From: Ooceraea biroi
Taxonomy: Eukaryota > Arthropoda > Insecta > Hymenoptera > Formicidae
DNA length: 64,000 bases
Direction: 5' to 3'
Assembly: GCF_003672135.1 (NCBI RefSeq)
Contig: NC_039507.1
Coordinates: forward strand, 930,001-994,000
In this document: in pieces, positions 25,497 to 38,300 of the stretch
Position numbering within the stretch: the stretch's first letter is position 1
How the letters are laid out: the number at the start of each line of letters is the position of its first letter
Position numbers and translations under genes: made by a program
Notes under the pieces: model-generated
What the model saw: only the letters and a program-made list of their open reading frames with translations
Told to the model about the DNA's origin: nothing
Databases searched by the model: none

Positions 25497-28400
25497 GTTT
25501 ACCGAAATGAGTAGAACGCAATCCGTATTGCGATCTCTTTGGCGATTGCGCTATCATTAAAATAGCTTCGACTAACGATGAAGCAACATATACGTAGCAT
25601 GCAATACTCTTTCCTGACAACATGACGCGCCGCGATTATTCTCTAGAAGATTTATTATAATCTCTAATTCCTCTTTTTGCTTTCACAACGGCTCCTTAAT
25701 GAGGATTCACCGAAGAGTTCGAATGGCGTTACAACATTTCATATGTCTGCATAGTGAAATGCAATTCTTTCCTTTGGATGATTTGATAGACCTGCTCTTT
25801 ACGAAGAGTAACGAAAGGCAGTTACCTTTAGCATACGTGTGGCAACCGACAAGTATTACCGTTCACTTACGTTCCTCTACGTAAACTTTTCACGACCGTG
25901 CAACGAGAATCAATGCATACATCGATATTAACGCCCAAACATCTCCATTTTATTTTATTCATTTATTATTATTGTTCATTATTTATTATTGTTCATTGTC
26001 TGAGAAAAGCAAGGCATCATTTTTTTGTTACGGTAAATTTCAAAACGAAAGTTAAAGCTGACGAAATGAGAGACACGCGCTGAAGTAAACGCGAGAAATG
26101 ATCGATATATATATATATATATATATAATATAAATATATAATATGATCATGTGCAGATGAATTGAATCATCGCGAATAGCCTTGACATCAATTGCGTCAT
26201 CGCGAAATTTTTAAATTACTTAATCGTCTTCGAGAAACTTTCTTCCAAAGGTAAGAAAGTTTAGTAGGATCTCTATCCTTGGACCTAGATAATAAGTAGC
26301 TAGAAATCAAACTCAACAAGCACTCCAAACTTGTTTGATCTGTCTCGAGTTATGTTTTCAGTGTGTAAAGAAGTAAAAATAATGACACAACAAATTATAT
26401 CGGAGATAATTAAACATCAAGCGTTTAAAGATATGATGTATTCTGTGACAAAATCAATAATATTATGTATCACGAAATATAGTCACATCTAATTATACTG
26501 AACTGAACGCGGTCTGATCTGACAATTGATTGTGAATTTGTTTTCTTCAATCGCGTAGATTCGTACTTTGCTATTATTAGCAAACTGTTCGAAAAAAATA
26601 AGATGGCATGTATTATACAGGGTTTCCCAGAATTGTGTATGAAGCGCTCGTGAGCGGGTAGAACGCATCGAACTGAGAAGAAAAGTCCTTTACCGTTTTA
26701 AAATTTTCGCAATAGTTAACGAGTTATTAATTATTAAAAATCGCTATATTAGTCCGGCGTACCGCCGAATGCAAGCGCGCGGCGAGATGCGACCGCCTAG
26801 AGATCGAGGTTGCTAGGCGAGCGGAGAATTGTTTATTACAAGTCGCTCTTGCCTAGCCATTGCCACTTGTAATAAACAATTCTCCGCTCGCCTAGCAACC
26901 TCGATCTCTAGGCGGTCGCATCTCGCCGCGCGCTTGCATTCGGCGGTACGCCGGACTAATATAGCGATTTTTAATAATTAATAACTCGTTAACTATTGCG
27001 AAAATTTCAAAACAGCAAAGGACTTTTCTTCTCAGTTCGATGCGTTCTACCCGCTCACGAGAGCTTCATACACAATTCTGGGACACCCTGTTTATGCTCA
27101 ATCGCTCAATGAAAATTGCATTTGCAGGAAGAACCATTTCGAATCCTTCGAGAACAGTATCCAGAGAGACTAAAGAAACTTGTAGTGTTAACCGGTGATA
27201 CGAGCATAAAAGGACTCTCTCTGTCTGCAGAGAAGGAACGATTCATTAGTCGGGTATCCGTCGTTTTCCACATGGCCGCTAATGTCAGATTCGATCTACC
27301 ACTGAAAACCGCTATCAGGATGAACACCATGGGTACTATGAACGTCGTGGCATTAGCAAAACAGGTGACAATGCTCTCTACAGATAACATATATTATAAC
27401 ATTTTATTAAATGGTATTCTTACTGCTATTTATATTCTATTAGTGGATTAATCAAGTAAGGCTGTAAAATTTTACTCATTAGCCAAAAAAATTAACCAAA
27501 ACAAAGTATCTTATCTGTAGTGTTAATTAAAAAATACACAGTGCAATAATTGATTTTGCTGTAAAAGTTTATTACGAAATTATTAATATATTATATAATA
27601 GCATTATGATTATTTTTACTTAAAGATGCCTCTACTCGAGTCGTTTATTCATATGTCGACGACTTTTTGTCAATGTGGCGAGCTAGTGTTGGAGGAACGC
27701 CCTTATCAAACCAGCATTTCAGCGGAAAGTGTCGCTCGTATGATCGACACGATGACGGATGAAGCTTTAGAAGCGATGAGACCGCAACTGTTGACAAATC
27801 AGCCTAACACGTACGCTTACAGCAAGGCACTCAGCGAGGATTTTGTATCGAGATGTGGATTACCCGTAGGAATCATACGCCCATCGATAGGTAAGAATAA
27901 GCGTCTGTTAAACGTATTTCTTTTTTTCCAATCTTTGTCTCACATATAGATGATTTATTGTCTATATTGAAATAATTTATTTCATAACAAAATCAATCAA
28001 TAATAAATCAAATCAAAGTAAACAAAATGGTTTTTTATATAAAGTTTTATTCTTTATAAAATTTTTTAATCTGTGAATATTTGAGGGATTGATGACGATG
28101 TCACGCGTAATGATCTGGCTGTTTGATATCAGTGGCCGCGTCTTGGAAAGAACCAGTACCTGGCTGGATAGACAACATGAACGGCCCGACTGGGTTGCTA
28201 ATTGGCGCGGGTAAGGGAGTCATTCGATCCATGCTGTGCAATGCGAATTACCTGATTAATATGGTGCCCTGCGACATGGCTATAAACGCGACGATCGCAT
28301 TCGCTTGGCGAGTTGGATCAGAGAAGTGTACAAAGCCGATGTTTTTAAATGTCACGATGAATAAAGAGAATCAGATTTCTTGGGGTGACGCATTGGAAAT

Positions 28401-29355
28401 CGGAAAAAAACACTTATTCACCAATCCATTCTCACGTAAGAAATTTTAACGAACAAATATGAAAAAATAAAGCGATTTATTATTTATAAATTTAGCTATT
28501 TATTCAAAACACGATTGATATATTCGAACAAACTATTTTCCTTATTTTCGATCTGTTTTGTAGTATCTTCTAATAACATATTAATAATGCATCCTAACAT
28601 ATGTTAAATGTTGTTATGTTATAATCACTCGCAGTGTCATCTATCACGAAATAACGTCACAATTGTTTCTGCTTAATTCAAAAATGCTATAAATATATTC
28701 TAGACTATAACACAAAAACGTAGAAAACTCATTAATAATGTATCATGTTTCTTTCAGAACCACTCTGGTATCCCGGTGGAAGAATCACTTCCTCGAAAAT
28801 TCTCCATTGGTTCGCCGTTCTGTTATTACATATTATACCCGCTTATTTACTAGATGCTCTGCTTATCGTCACCGGAAACAAGCCCTTCTTGGTACGAGTG
28901 CAAAATCGAGTGAGCAGTGGATTAGAATTGCTTCAGTATTACACCATGAAACAGTGGAATTTTCTGTAAGGCTAACATTTTTTTTATTAAGACATATAAA
29001 ATATTCAACGCCGTGCTCTTCACGTTCCGTTGACGTTATTAATTACAGCAACGACAACCTGCGCGATCTGCAAACTCAGCTGTGTTCCTCGGACAGAGAA
29101 ACATTTTTCATGGATACGAAAGTCATCCGCTGGGACGAGTATATGTTGTCGTACATCTTAGGCACGAGACAGTATTACTTAAAGGACGATCCTTCGACGC
29201 TGCCACGTGCGAGACGGGTCTTCTTCTGTTTGTATGTCGCCGACTGTTTGCTCAAGACGATACTCGCAAGTTTTGTTATCTGGATAATGTACTCGTGGAT
29301 GATGTCCGCTCAACTCGTTACAACAACGCTCCTCGAAACAAATGAGAGAACGTAG
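24745..29355 (+). CDS. Fatty acyl-CoA reductase FAR-C (6 exons, 500 aa)
   Basis: Alcohol-forming fatty acyl-CoA reductase. Model: join(24745..24927, 27128..27364, 27626..27890, 28133..28435, 28758..28965, 29049..29355); GT-AG throughout and in frame. Rossmann motif TGGTGFMG at residues 16-23; VVFHMAANVRFD; catalytic Y203-x3-K207 (NTYAYSKALSE); GIIRPSIVAASWKEPVPGW; PTGLLIGAGKGVIRSM; WYPGG and the C-terminal FAR_C domain with QYYTMKQWNFLNDNLRDL; hydrophobic tail (FVIWIMYSWMM). Start chosen at MSSISDW because it aligns with family N-termini; an in-frame ATG at 24,598 would add 49 residues unlike the family. The last intron found in FAR-B and FAR-D (after the PKARLKNK / PAARRHLRV position) is absent here. 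Intron 1 is 2.2 kb and holds a large hairpin element. Confidence 0.93.
26617..27091. mobile_element. 475-bp foldback element in FAR-C intron 1
   Basis: Near-perfect inverted arms of ~225 bp, starting ACAGGGTTTCCCAGAATTGT and ending in its mirror ...GGGACACCCTGT, flanked by TA. The arms are GC-rich (CGGCGGTACGCCGGAC) unlike the surrounding intron. The ACAGGG(T) termini resemble those of mariner/Tc1-type elements at 30,825 and 47,343. It ends only 36 bp before the FAR-C exon 2 acceptor. Confidence 0.85.
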
Positions 29356-29844
29356 AGTAAGAAACGTGTCAACCGTTCAGGAAGTAAACATTAAACAGGA
29401 TCCACGTTATTGAACCGTGTCGCGTTCAAAGTTTCTATCAAGCCAAATCGCGTGTCGTTGCGAACATGCATGGAATCGTAAGTATATATGTTCGCGATGG
29501 TACCATGATTTGGTTTCAGTCATTTAATATGCATCATGTAACAAAAAAGGAGACAAGAGGGACATCACGATATGACAAATTTTCTTATTCCTCGAGTTTC
29601 TTTTACTTTCTGAAAGAAAAATATGCTTATATTAATTTGCATAGAAATCTAAAATTTCCCAAAAAGGAATTAATGAATAATATAAAAATTTTATAAATAT
29701 TAGCAAGTGATTTCAAATATCTTAATAATTTAATTGGTCTGAAGATCATTCGTAAAAGTAATTCACGCTTAGGGGAACTATAAGTACGTAGAAAAGATTT
29801 GCGTTTTTGCAGCAGTTGACGACTTTTACGTAAGTCTGCCATAT
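29356..29844. other. FAR-C 3' flank
   Basis: 3' UTR/intergenic sequence with no recognisable gene. It ends at the inverted FAR-D exon copy. Confidence 0.4.
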
Positions 29845-30260
29845 TTATTCAGAATTTCTAAATAAGCTGATAATTTGTCCTGTGAATCCTGTGTCACCTG
29901 TCACCAATATTCTGCGACCGGCAAAAGTCTCGGCTATCCTGTCGAGTGCTACGTCGGTTTTACTTTGCTCCATCGTGACTAAGTCTTGGTACTGCAAGAG
30001 TTTCCCTGAAATGTCTTCAAAATATGAGCATCTTTCACATTACATACATATATACGTTGTGGAAACTAATGTATGTAAAGAGAAATTTAGTAACATTCAT
30101 TAAACATTCATTAATTCATCTTACGTTGCGTTGCGTTGCGTAAAACGTATCATTGTTATCGAGTTATTAGTCGAACGAAAAAGTGGATTATGGATACGAT
30201 TATGGATGGAGATAAACGGAAATAAAAATATGCAGTCTCACTCAATCGTGTCTGATAGTT
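29845..30260 (-). pseudogene. Inverted partial copy of FAR-D 5' region and first coding exon
   Basis: On the minus strand, the sequence matches the FAR-D region around 35,090-35,430 base for base over long runs, including the splice acceptor (CTCTTGCAG), the leader CAAGACTTAGTCACG and the start ATG at 29,973. The frame reads MEQSKTDVALDRIAETFAGR then RILVTGDTGFTG, so the Rossmann glycine is mutated (GGTG to GDTG). It then diverges and stops at 29,845 after 42 codons. Similarity upstream continues into the FAR-D leader intron (to ~30,260). It is a decayed inverted duplication about 5.3 kb from its source, lacking all other exons. Confidence 0.85.
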
Positions 30261-30451
30261 TATAGAGTTTAATTACATCTATTTCGGACTTTAAACAGAT
30301 AAGTTGTTTCGTTAAATGCAGAATCACATTTCGATAAGAATAATTTTATGTTTCTTGATGTTCATAAAAATTATTTGCTCTCGTAAACATTTAGTACTTC
30401 AATATATGTTTCATTAAACTACTTCATACTCCTAGAATAGATTTTTGTCGT

Positions 30452-30497
30452 TTAGATTCTAAGGAAATTTATTACAATAATTTTCTTAGAATCTAAA
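30452..30497. repeat. 46-bp perfect-arm palindrome
   Basis: TTTAGATTCTAAGGAAA is mirrored by TTTCTTAGAATCTAAA around a short TTATTACAATAA loop. Confidence 0.6.
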
Positions 30498-30523
30498 TAC
30501 GGACACGTGCACAAGTGTTACTT

Positions 30524-30624
30524 CCCAGTAAACACAGTTTGTAGCAGTTACAATAGATGTCAATGTTACATGTAACATAACTATTACATCTATGTTATAT
30601 AATTGCTACATTTGTGTTTACTGT
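30524..30624. mobile_element. Short MITE of the CCCAGCAAACAC family
   Basis: CCCAGTAAACACAGTTTGTA at the left and TTTGTGTTTACTG at the right; about 100 bp. Sequence variants of the ends at 14,812 and 21,166. Confidence 0.6.
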
Positions 30625-30824
30625 GTTATTAATACTAAGGCAATTAACATTCGGTTTAGGCCGCGCCAAGTTTTTTGAATAAAATATTTGTATTAAATTT
30701 GTTTGCTTTATATTATATATTATTATCTCCTTTATTTCTTCTGAGTTTTATCTAGAAGTTCGTTTTTGCACGTACATTTAACGCCTTTTTACCTTTTTTA
30801 AAAAAGGTAATTTTGTAATGATAT

Positions 30825-31579
30825 ACAGGGTGTTTCCTAAGTAAGTAGACAAACTTAAGGAGGATATTCCTTGGCTTATTTTAAGAAGAAAAGGTCATAT
30901 AAACATATGTCCTGAACTGCTTTGTTTTCCAAAAAAAGTACATCACTGTTTTCGTTCACTTTTCGGATAGCGTGCTTTTGCAGTACGAGTCAACAGCGGT
31001 GGGGATGGAGTGGGGATGGTCAATTTTTGAACAGGAAGTTTGCCAATCGATGGATCGGTCGAGGTACTCAAAGACCAAACCATTTATGGCCTGCAAGATC
31101 CCCAGACTTAAATCCAGAAGATTTTTTTCTATGGGAACAGCTTAAATCTTTAATTTACGCTACACCTATTCAAAATGAAGAAGATCTCAGAAATCGCATA
31201 ATAGATGGATGTGAAAGAATACGTAACACTCCAGGTATTTTTGAGCGTGTACGTCAATCAATGGAAAGGAGAGTCGAGGCGTGTATCATGGCTGCAGGTG
31301 GACATTTTCAGCAGTTACTGTGATGTTATTATTTTTCTTTTTAGTTACTATTTTCTTTTTCGTTATAATTTTTCTTTTTGGTTACTATTGTTTTTCATTT
31401 GTTTCATTTGCAATAATACAAACTGTTCTATAATAAACGAAAAGTGAACGAAAACAGTGATGTACTTTTTTTTGGAAAACAAAGCAGTTTAGGACATATG
31501 TTTATATGACCTTTTCTTCTTAAAATAAGCCAAGGAATATCCTCCTTAAGTTTATCTACTTACTTAGGAAACACCCTGT
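30825..31579 (+). mobile_element. Tc1/mariner-type element, internally deleted
   Basis: 755 bp bounded by long inverted repeats starting ACAGGGTGTTTCCTAAGTAA and ending TACTTAGGAAACACCCTGT, with TA on each side. The repeats continue inward for ~100 bp (AGGAGGATATTCCTTGGCTT). The interior keeps only the C-terminal part of the transposase (see next entry). Classification rests on the TA flank, the ends and that remnant. Confidence 0.85.
30985..31323 (+). pseudogene. Transposase C-terminal remnant
   Basis: The frame reads FANRWIGRGTQRPNHLWPAR, SPDLNPEDFFLWEQLKSLIY, then RNRIIDGCERIRNTPGIFER and ends AAGGHFQQLL. PARSPDLNPEDFFLW is the block around the third catalytic Asp of Tc1/mariner DDE transposases, and GIFERVRQSMERRVEACI is typical of the C-terminus. 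The DNA-binding domain and the first two catalytic residues are missing, so it is inactive. Confidence 0.85.
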
Positions 31580-31825
31580 ATATCACAACTGATCTTACGC
31601 TGCATTAAAGTTACTACAATTATAATAAGTATATTGCATATTTGTCCAGTTTACTAATATGTTTATGATAAAGGCGTAAAATTATAATTAAACGTACGTT
31701 AGTGTATTATATTGATTACAAAAAAGTGGTCACTTTATCGTAATTTAATCGCTATTCTTATTATATTACACTTTTTGCTATATAAACATTAAAAATAACT
31801 CCAGTTTACTTCGCCAGTGTTGTAT

Positions 31826-31953
31826 AATATAAATTTTAATATAGTGATAAAATGTATTGTTCGCACTTGATAAGGGCCAGAATAATGGTCGAAACGTAGT
31901 GCAATTTAGTATTTTGTATTGCCAGTTAGGGACACTATATTAAAATTTATATT
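31826..31953. mobile_element. 128-bp MITE with the GATAAGG...GGTCGAAACGT motif
   Basis: Ends AATATAAATTTTAATATAGT(G) and its mirror (C)ACTATATTAAAATTTATATT. Internally CTTGATAAGGGCCA ... TGGTCGAAACGT at 31,866-31,897, the same motif as in the element at 14,488-14,768. Confidence 0.75.
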
Positions 31954-32001
31954 AAACATTAAAAGTTGTCATAATATATAATATAAAAATTATAGTTAGC
32001 G

Positions 32002-32049
<48 letters not shown>

Positions 32050-33290
32050 CTGCTGCGAGTCAAGCTACGTAACACTAAACTAATGTGGATACATAATTGG
32101 TTCGAGACTCGATAATCTGGACTGCTTTATACTCTGCGTGCTAAGAAGTAATGCTATAAATACTTTGCCATGATAAAAATAGGCTAAAGACTGGTAAATA
32201 AGACACGTTTTTCGGTATCTCGTCTTCCGTTTGCGTTTGCTTGTATGTGCAATAGCTCGATGCGGATAAACGGCGAAATATTTTGAAACAGACATTTCCA
32301 CTTATCCGAATAATTATTCGAAGCAATACTTCGCTTTCCAACCCATTTCTAAACAAGCGCGCGTGGCGGATTTTTACGACTTTTAGGAAACTAGATATCC
32401 AGTTTCTAGATAAATAATTTGTCGTTAAGATCGCGCTCGTAAAATTAAGATTAATCGCAATCGGCAAACACACAATACGAATTTAACGAGTTTCAGTCGG
32501 ATACTTTCTCCGAGTTGAAACAAGTATTAAAAGGGAACGCGTGCGCGCGCATAAGATTTATGGATGTGCGGATGTATGTACGCTCGAGTGACGATGATTT
32601 AAGTTATATTCATTTAAATGTAAATTTCTCCCGATTTAGGTAATAGTTTCATCGACATTTGTACGTTGCATTTTACCGTACAATGTTTTTGCATACGTGA
32701 CATTTTTATATAGTTTTGTTTTTTTGTACAATAAAATAATCTTAGTAATAGTATCAAAAATTGATAATGATAATATCCTAATATCCATTTTCCTGAATAA
32801 ATATAAGCAGGCGGAGAATATAAGGTGAGGCTACAAATTACGATGAGTGTTGACTGTTTTTTTCTTTTCTTAATGGATCGGCAGAAAACAATGTGATTTA
32901 CGTATAGAATATATTATCGGCAATGTGTTACTTACTAGTCGAAACAAGATAAATTTTTTTTATGTATAAAATTTTTTATTTCTTTCAGTTTCCGTTCAAA
33001 AAAAGGCGGCACAATGCAAATCGCAAAAAAAAAGAAAAAGCATCAAGAGACACGAAAATAAAAGGCGAAAGTATGCGAGTTAATTAATTTGCTCAGACTC
33101 GCTTAAGAAAAACATGAGGGTGACCTGTCCGAAGTTTCGACGTACGCTGAGAGTGCGCTGTGCGTATATGGGCTAGTGTCTACATTATGTAAGATTTAAG
33201 CCTGCAGGTAAAGTGTGCACGTGATTCGCTATGAGAATAAATGCGCGAAAGCATCCAAGGAGCCAGTACGAGACATAATACTTTCTCAGT
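31954..33290. other. Upstream region of FAR-D
   Basis: Contains a (TA)n microsatellite at ~32,003-32,046 and otherwise no recognisable gene. Confidence 0.4.
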
Positions 33291-33432
33291 ACTGCGGCGG
33301 CCAGTCCATTCGACCGAGGCACGGCCGAGTCCGAGGCCGAGCTCGAGTACGAATGCGATTTCATGCGCGGACTCGACGCTGCTCACTCACGTTGCACTCG
33401 TCCGACGATCGCCACGACCATTACTTCTCGCG
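33290..33432 (+). promoter_or_regulatory. Likely FAR-D 5'-UTR exon with CpG-rich promoter
   Basis: A CpG-rich block (GCGGCCAGTCC, GCCGAGTCCGAGGCCGAGCT) ends in a consensus donor CTCGCG|GTAAGT at 33,432. A matching acceptor (ATTCTTGCAG) at 35,322 lies 18 bp before the FAR-D start codon, so a leader intron of 1,890 bp is inferred. The exon's left end is a guess. The same acceptor is kept in the inverted copy near 29,990. Confidence 0.5.
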
Positions 33433-34192
33433 GTAAGTGCAACTAGGAAGCGTAAGAAATCACAGCACTACAGACGATTATTCCAAGCTTCGATGAAGCT
33501 TCGAGCAGCTTCATAACATTATCTCGTTCAGTCACGTATCTTGATCTTTCGATCGCGGACAAAAAGTGCACGCGATTGTCAGCCTTCATACGTATACGTT
33601 TGTAAGACTGAAAGGAAAACACGTGGTGAAATGTCTAATGACACATGTACGGACAATCAGATTCGCGAGTAGGCAAGAGTGCATCCGCTGGAGGATCGGT
33701 CTCCGGACCGTTTCATCGGGTGAAATTAATAAACTTTAATTTACCGTATTGTAGTAACGCTGAGATAACGTTGGGTGATGATCGTTGATTTTACGAAGAG
33801 TTCGACCGTTACATTTTCTGAATGAAGCGACGCGTTAATGAGACGCGAGTTGCGAGTCTAAGAAAATTGCGTTTCGTAAAGACACCACGTCGTCACGTTT
33901 GATCCAGTATGTCGCGATGGAGCATTTCTTAAACTCCAGCAGAAAGTTTATCTCAAGGGGTTCAACGAGACATTTGCATTCGCGCTTAGTAGCATTCCTG
34001 GTAGCGAAATGAAATAAGAGTACCAAGAATGCGATCACATGGCGGTTTTCTATTAATTATTCAAACTTCTGTAGCATTGTTTATGCCGCAAAGCATGACA
34101 AAGTTCAAGCAATTAATTCGATTCCTTTTTTATCTGATCGTATTGTTGACGACTCATCGCGAGCTGGTCTGGTTTCAATCGGTGATATTCTT

Positions 34193-34404
34193 TTAACACT
34201 AGATTTACGGTTAAATTGCTTGTATATCTAGTTTTACTAAAATCTGTCGTATACGGGGTACATTAAACTTCGGTTTTCGGTTTTTAGCTTTTGGTTTTCA
34301 ATTTTCGGTTTCTCGTTGATAAAAAATAATCCTTTTGATTTCTGTATCTTTAAGCATGAATTCTCAATCCGTCAAATTGACGGATTCCGTCAATCTAGTG
34401 TTAA
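34193..34404. mobile_element. TTAA-flanked MITE in the FAR-D leader intron
   Basis: TTAA|CACTAGATTTACGG at the left and CCGTCAATCTAGTG|TTAA at the right, 212 bp. Piggybac-type TTAA duplication; different family from 19,633 and 17,188. No coding capacity. Confidence 0.65.
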
Positions 34405-35340
34405 GTAGCAGGATTAAAAAACATTGTTGCATAGTTGATTCGCGCGATTTTATTATTCTTAAGAAAAAATATTCGATTTCGCAAAAATCTAATTTTCTAA
34501 CCGAGTTATTAGCTATTATTCATTTAATATCAATGTCCATTAAATTCTATTACACAAAAAATGTGTATAAAAGCAAGACTCCAACATCGGAAAGAAGAAT
34601 AATTCTTACTAGTTCTTTTAGTAATTTGGATTGACGAAATTGCTGTTAATGCGAATAGAAATTGTGTATTATTGTAGCATTACATTATCTGTCTAATCGA
34701 GTCTCAAGTTTCTTTGACCCGAAACAAAGCGCAATTTACATATTCATCAATACCTATCAATTTCTATAGCTATTATTTCCTTTCCGTTTTGATTGCGTGT
34801 ATATGATCGCGCAACACTTAATTATTCAGTGATAAAAATAAAGGAACGCGTTTGTTTTTAATAGTATCACATACATAATTGTACATATCGCGCAATACGT
34901 TCTGGAATATTTGTTTTCGTTTGCAGTCATTGTTTTGAGTTACCAAGGATTTCCGACAACACCATATCAACGAGATTATAGCGCGTCGTTATTGTAAAAT
35001 GTAAAATTAAGATTATTTTGATTTATAGCACAGAGACATTGGGTATAATATTTTAATCTCAACGTAAATAAATAAAAGAATAGCAGCAATGACGAGATTG
35101 AGCGACATTCTATTGCGCATTTGTTTTTTTAGGTTTATCTCATTCATAATCGCATCTATAATCGATTTTTTCATTCATAATAATTCACTTCACGGAACAA
35201 TATCACGTAAGATAGTGATATGTTTAATGGAAATATTACTGAGTTTTTTTACATAACGATAAATATGTATATAATATCATGCATTCTCATATTTTGAAGA
35301 CGTTTCAGGAAAATTCTTGCAGGATCAAGACTTAGTCACG

Positions 35341-38300
35341 ATGGAGCAAAGTAAAATCGACGACGTAGCACCCGACAGGATAGCCGAGACTTTCGTCGGT
35401 CGCAGGATATTGGTGACAGGCGGCACAGGATTCTTAGGAAAAGTGCTGATCGAGAAGTTTCTGCGATGTCTACCCGACATAGCGCAAATTTACATGCTCA
35501 TCAGGCCGAAGAAGGGCAAGGATCCCAAGCATCGACTGGAGGAAATATTTGATTCACCGGTAAGCCGATATGTGTAGCCTAATATCACGAAATGTGTCGC
35601 CTATCAAAAGAATATCAATAGGAAGCAAGTTAGAAAGAAAGAAATATTAAAAAATACAATATTTATATAAAATAATATAATATTTTATATAAAATATATA
35701 AAAATAGAATAAAAATAGAAAGAAAACGCTTCACGAAAGGAAAAAAAGCTGATAACTGGAAAATGGTCGCAAAGTGCCTTCAGCTCGGCAAAAATCTCTC
35801 GTTCTACCTTCGAAGATGCCTTACGTGCGCGTATCGGCGTCTTGGTCTCTCAACAGGAGCATTAAAAAGAGAAAGTGCGTGACTATGACTTTGCTGCTAC
35901 GTCGCGAGTTGCATCATTGTTGTCTTACGACGATAACGCGCTAGGTGCAACGCGTACGCAAGGTGCTGCGAGAAGGTACGCTCGTGCGCACTTTGGATAT
36001 TTCACGAATAAATAAAGTGAAAGTGAAACTAACCGGACCATCAACCACGGGCGATCTATCCGCGCGCGACGAAAGAGAAACCGAGTCAAGGCCTCGTCGA
36101 AAATACAGCAAAAAAAGATGATGATGATTATTATTGGTATCATTTTCTTGCTGGTCTCGGTGAAAGCGCGGGTTGCACGTTTCGTACCATGTTATGTCAC
36201 ATCTTTCAAATTTTAACGCAACACCATAACACACACTATGTCATATACATGTGTGTGTGTGTTATACACAAAGTACACACACACACACAGACATACACGC
36301 ACGTACGATAATATATGAGCTGTATCTTAACCGTCCGTAAATTGGATGTCAATAAAATATGACGATATTCATTTTATCGCATGATTTAGCAAAATATTGT
36401 TACGAAGTGATTCTTCAAGCGACAAACTGGATGAATATGAGAAACTGTGCTTAGTCACCTAAATACGAGATACATAGAGACGTTTCCGAATTTTTTAAAT
36501 ATTATTAACATCACACTGGATATCGCGCGTTATCCGTAGTTATGTATGTTTAATTTATACAATATTAACTCAGATGGGAGATTATTATACGTATTTTAGG
36601 ATACTTTAGCGTTTGCTCGATATCTGTCTATCACTTTCAAATCCTCTGCGTTACATGTAATAAGATTGCTTTTCTTTCTCGCGGGAAGATTTATGCAGAA
36701 AATAGCATCAAGTATGATTTTGCAATCAAAAATTGCAAATGTAAAATTACGCAAAAATCAGCCACATGCATATAGATAGAGTTATACATGGTATGATGAT
36801 TCGCGCAATCGATCATTAGAGATAGTAATGGATAAGGCAACTTATTTCAAATATAAATTACAGCTTTTCGAGACAGTCAAGGCTCAAAGGGGATTGTCGG
36901 CGCTTCATAAAGCAGTAACAATCGTTAGCGGAGACGTATTATTGCCAGGACTTGGATTATCTGTGGAAGACAGAAAGATGCTCTGCGATAATGTCGACAT
37001 TGTCTACCATGGAGCTGCTACCGTTAGGTACCGTATTGAAGATGACAAAAACTATGCGTCATCGTTTTTCATTCGAATGATGGAACCTTGAAATACTTTT
37101 TGCTCATTTGTATCGATCAGTCTGTCGACGACGAGCAAAGCCGACACTAAATTAACATTTTTAATCATTCTATTTACAATTAAAATTAAATAGAATGAAA
37201 AACTGATTAATATCCGAAGGTATTCATTGCGTAGATACTCATCAAGAAAGTCCAATGTCTCAGTATCTTATCGCATTTAGAAAAACATCAGTCATCGAAT
37301 CGAAGCAACGAAAGGCATTAATTCGCGAACGCACAAGCTGCAAATTCATGTATTTGTACAACTAGTATTCTCGCCAGCCACGACTCGGTGAAACGATAAT
37401 CGCTTGATTGTACGTCTTGCAGATTCGATGAACTGTTGAAGAGAGCTGTGTTATTGAACACACGTGGCACGAAGCAAATGCTAGAGCTGGCCAAAGAAAT
37501 GAAACATTTACTTCTGTTTACTCATATCAGCACTGCCTACTGTCATCTAGAAGAGAAAGTAAGTAATTCCCGCAGGCATGTAGAGAAAGGGTTCAGAAAG
37601 GAAATGAGGAACGACGCTTTTGGTTTAGATTTTGGGTGAGAGAACGTACCCTCCGCCCGCGAATCCTCACCAGGTAATCAAGTGCGTCGAGTGGATGGAC
37701 GACGATGTAGTCGAAGCTATGACAGACAAGATCCTGGGTAAGGTACCAAACACGTACGCTTTCACGAAGGCCTTGTCGGAGAGCCTCGTAGAGGAATCGA
37801 TGCCGCATATTCCATCGATAATTTTAAGGTATCGACGGCAATGCTTCTCTCGGCATGCACGAATTTTGCGCGCATTGGAAGAAGCTTTTCTGACAATCTG
37901 TCGGTCGTAAGGCCAAGCGTAGTTATCCCCGTTTGGAAGGATCCGCTTCCCGGTTGGACGGACAACATCAACGGGCCTACCGGTCTTTTGATCGGTGCTG
38001 GAAAAGGAGTCATTAGAACGATGTACTGCAACAAGAACGGTTATGCCGACTATCTTCCTGTTGACATTGCCGTGAACGCTATTCTCATCACCACGTGGAA
38101 CTTTATTTATTTCAAGGACTACGAAAAACGGGTGTACAATCTCACGAGTAGCAACGAGTTCAAGGTACGTAAAAGCATCCGCGCTCGTTATTATAATGGA
38201 AAATCATCATGACTTTGTAAATCCACCGTATAAGCATCTCAAATACTCGACTCTAATTTTTCTCACGCCCGATATATATGTATAATATATACGTGATGTA

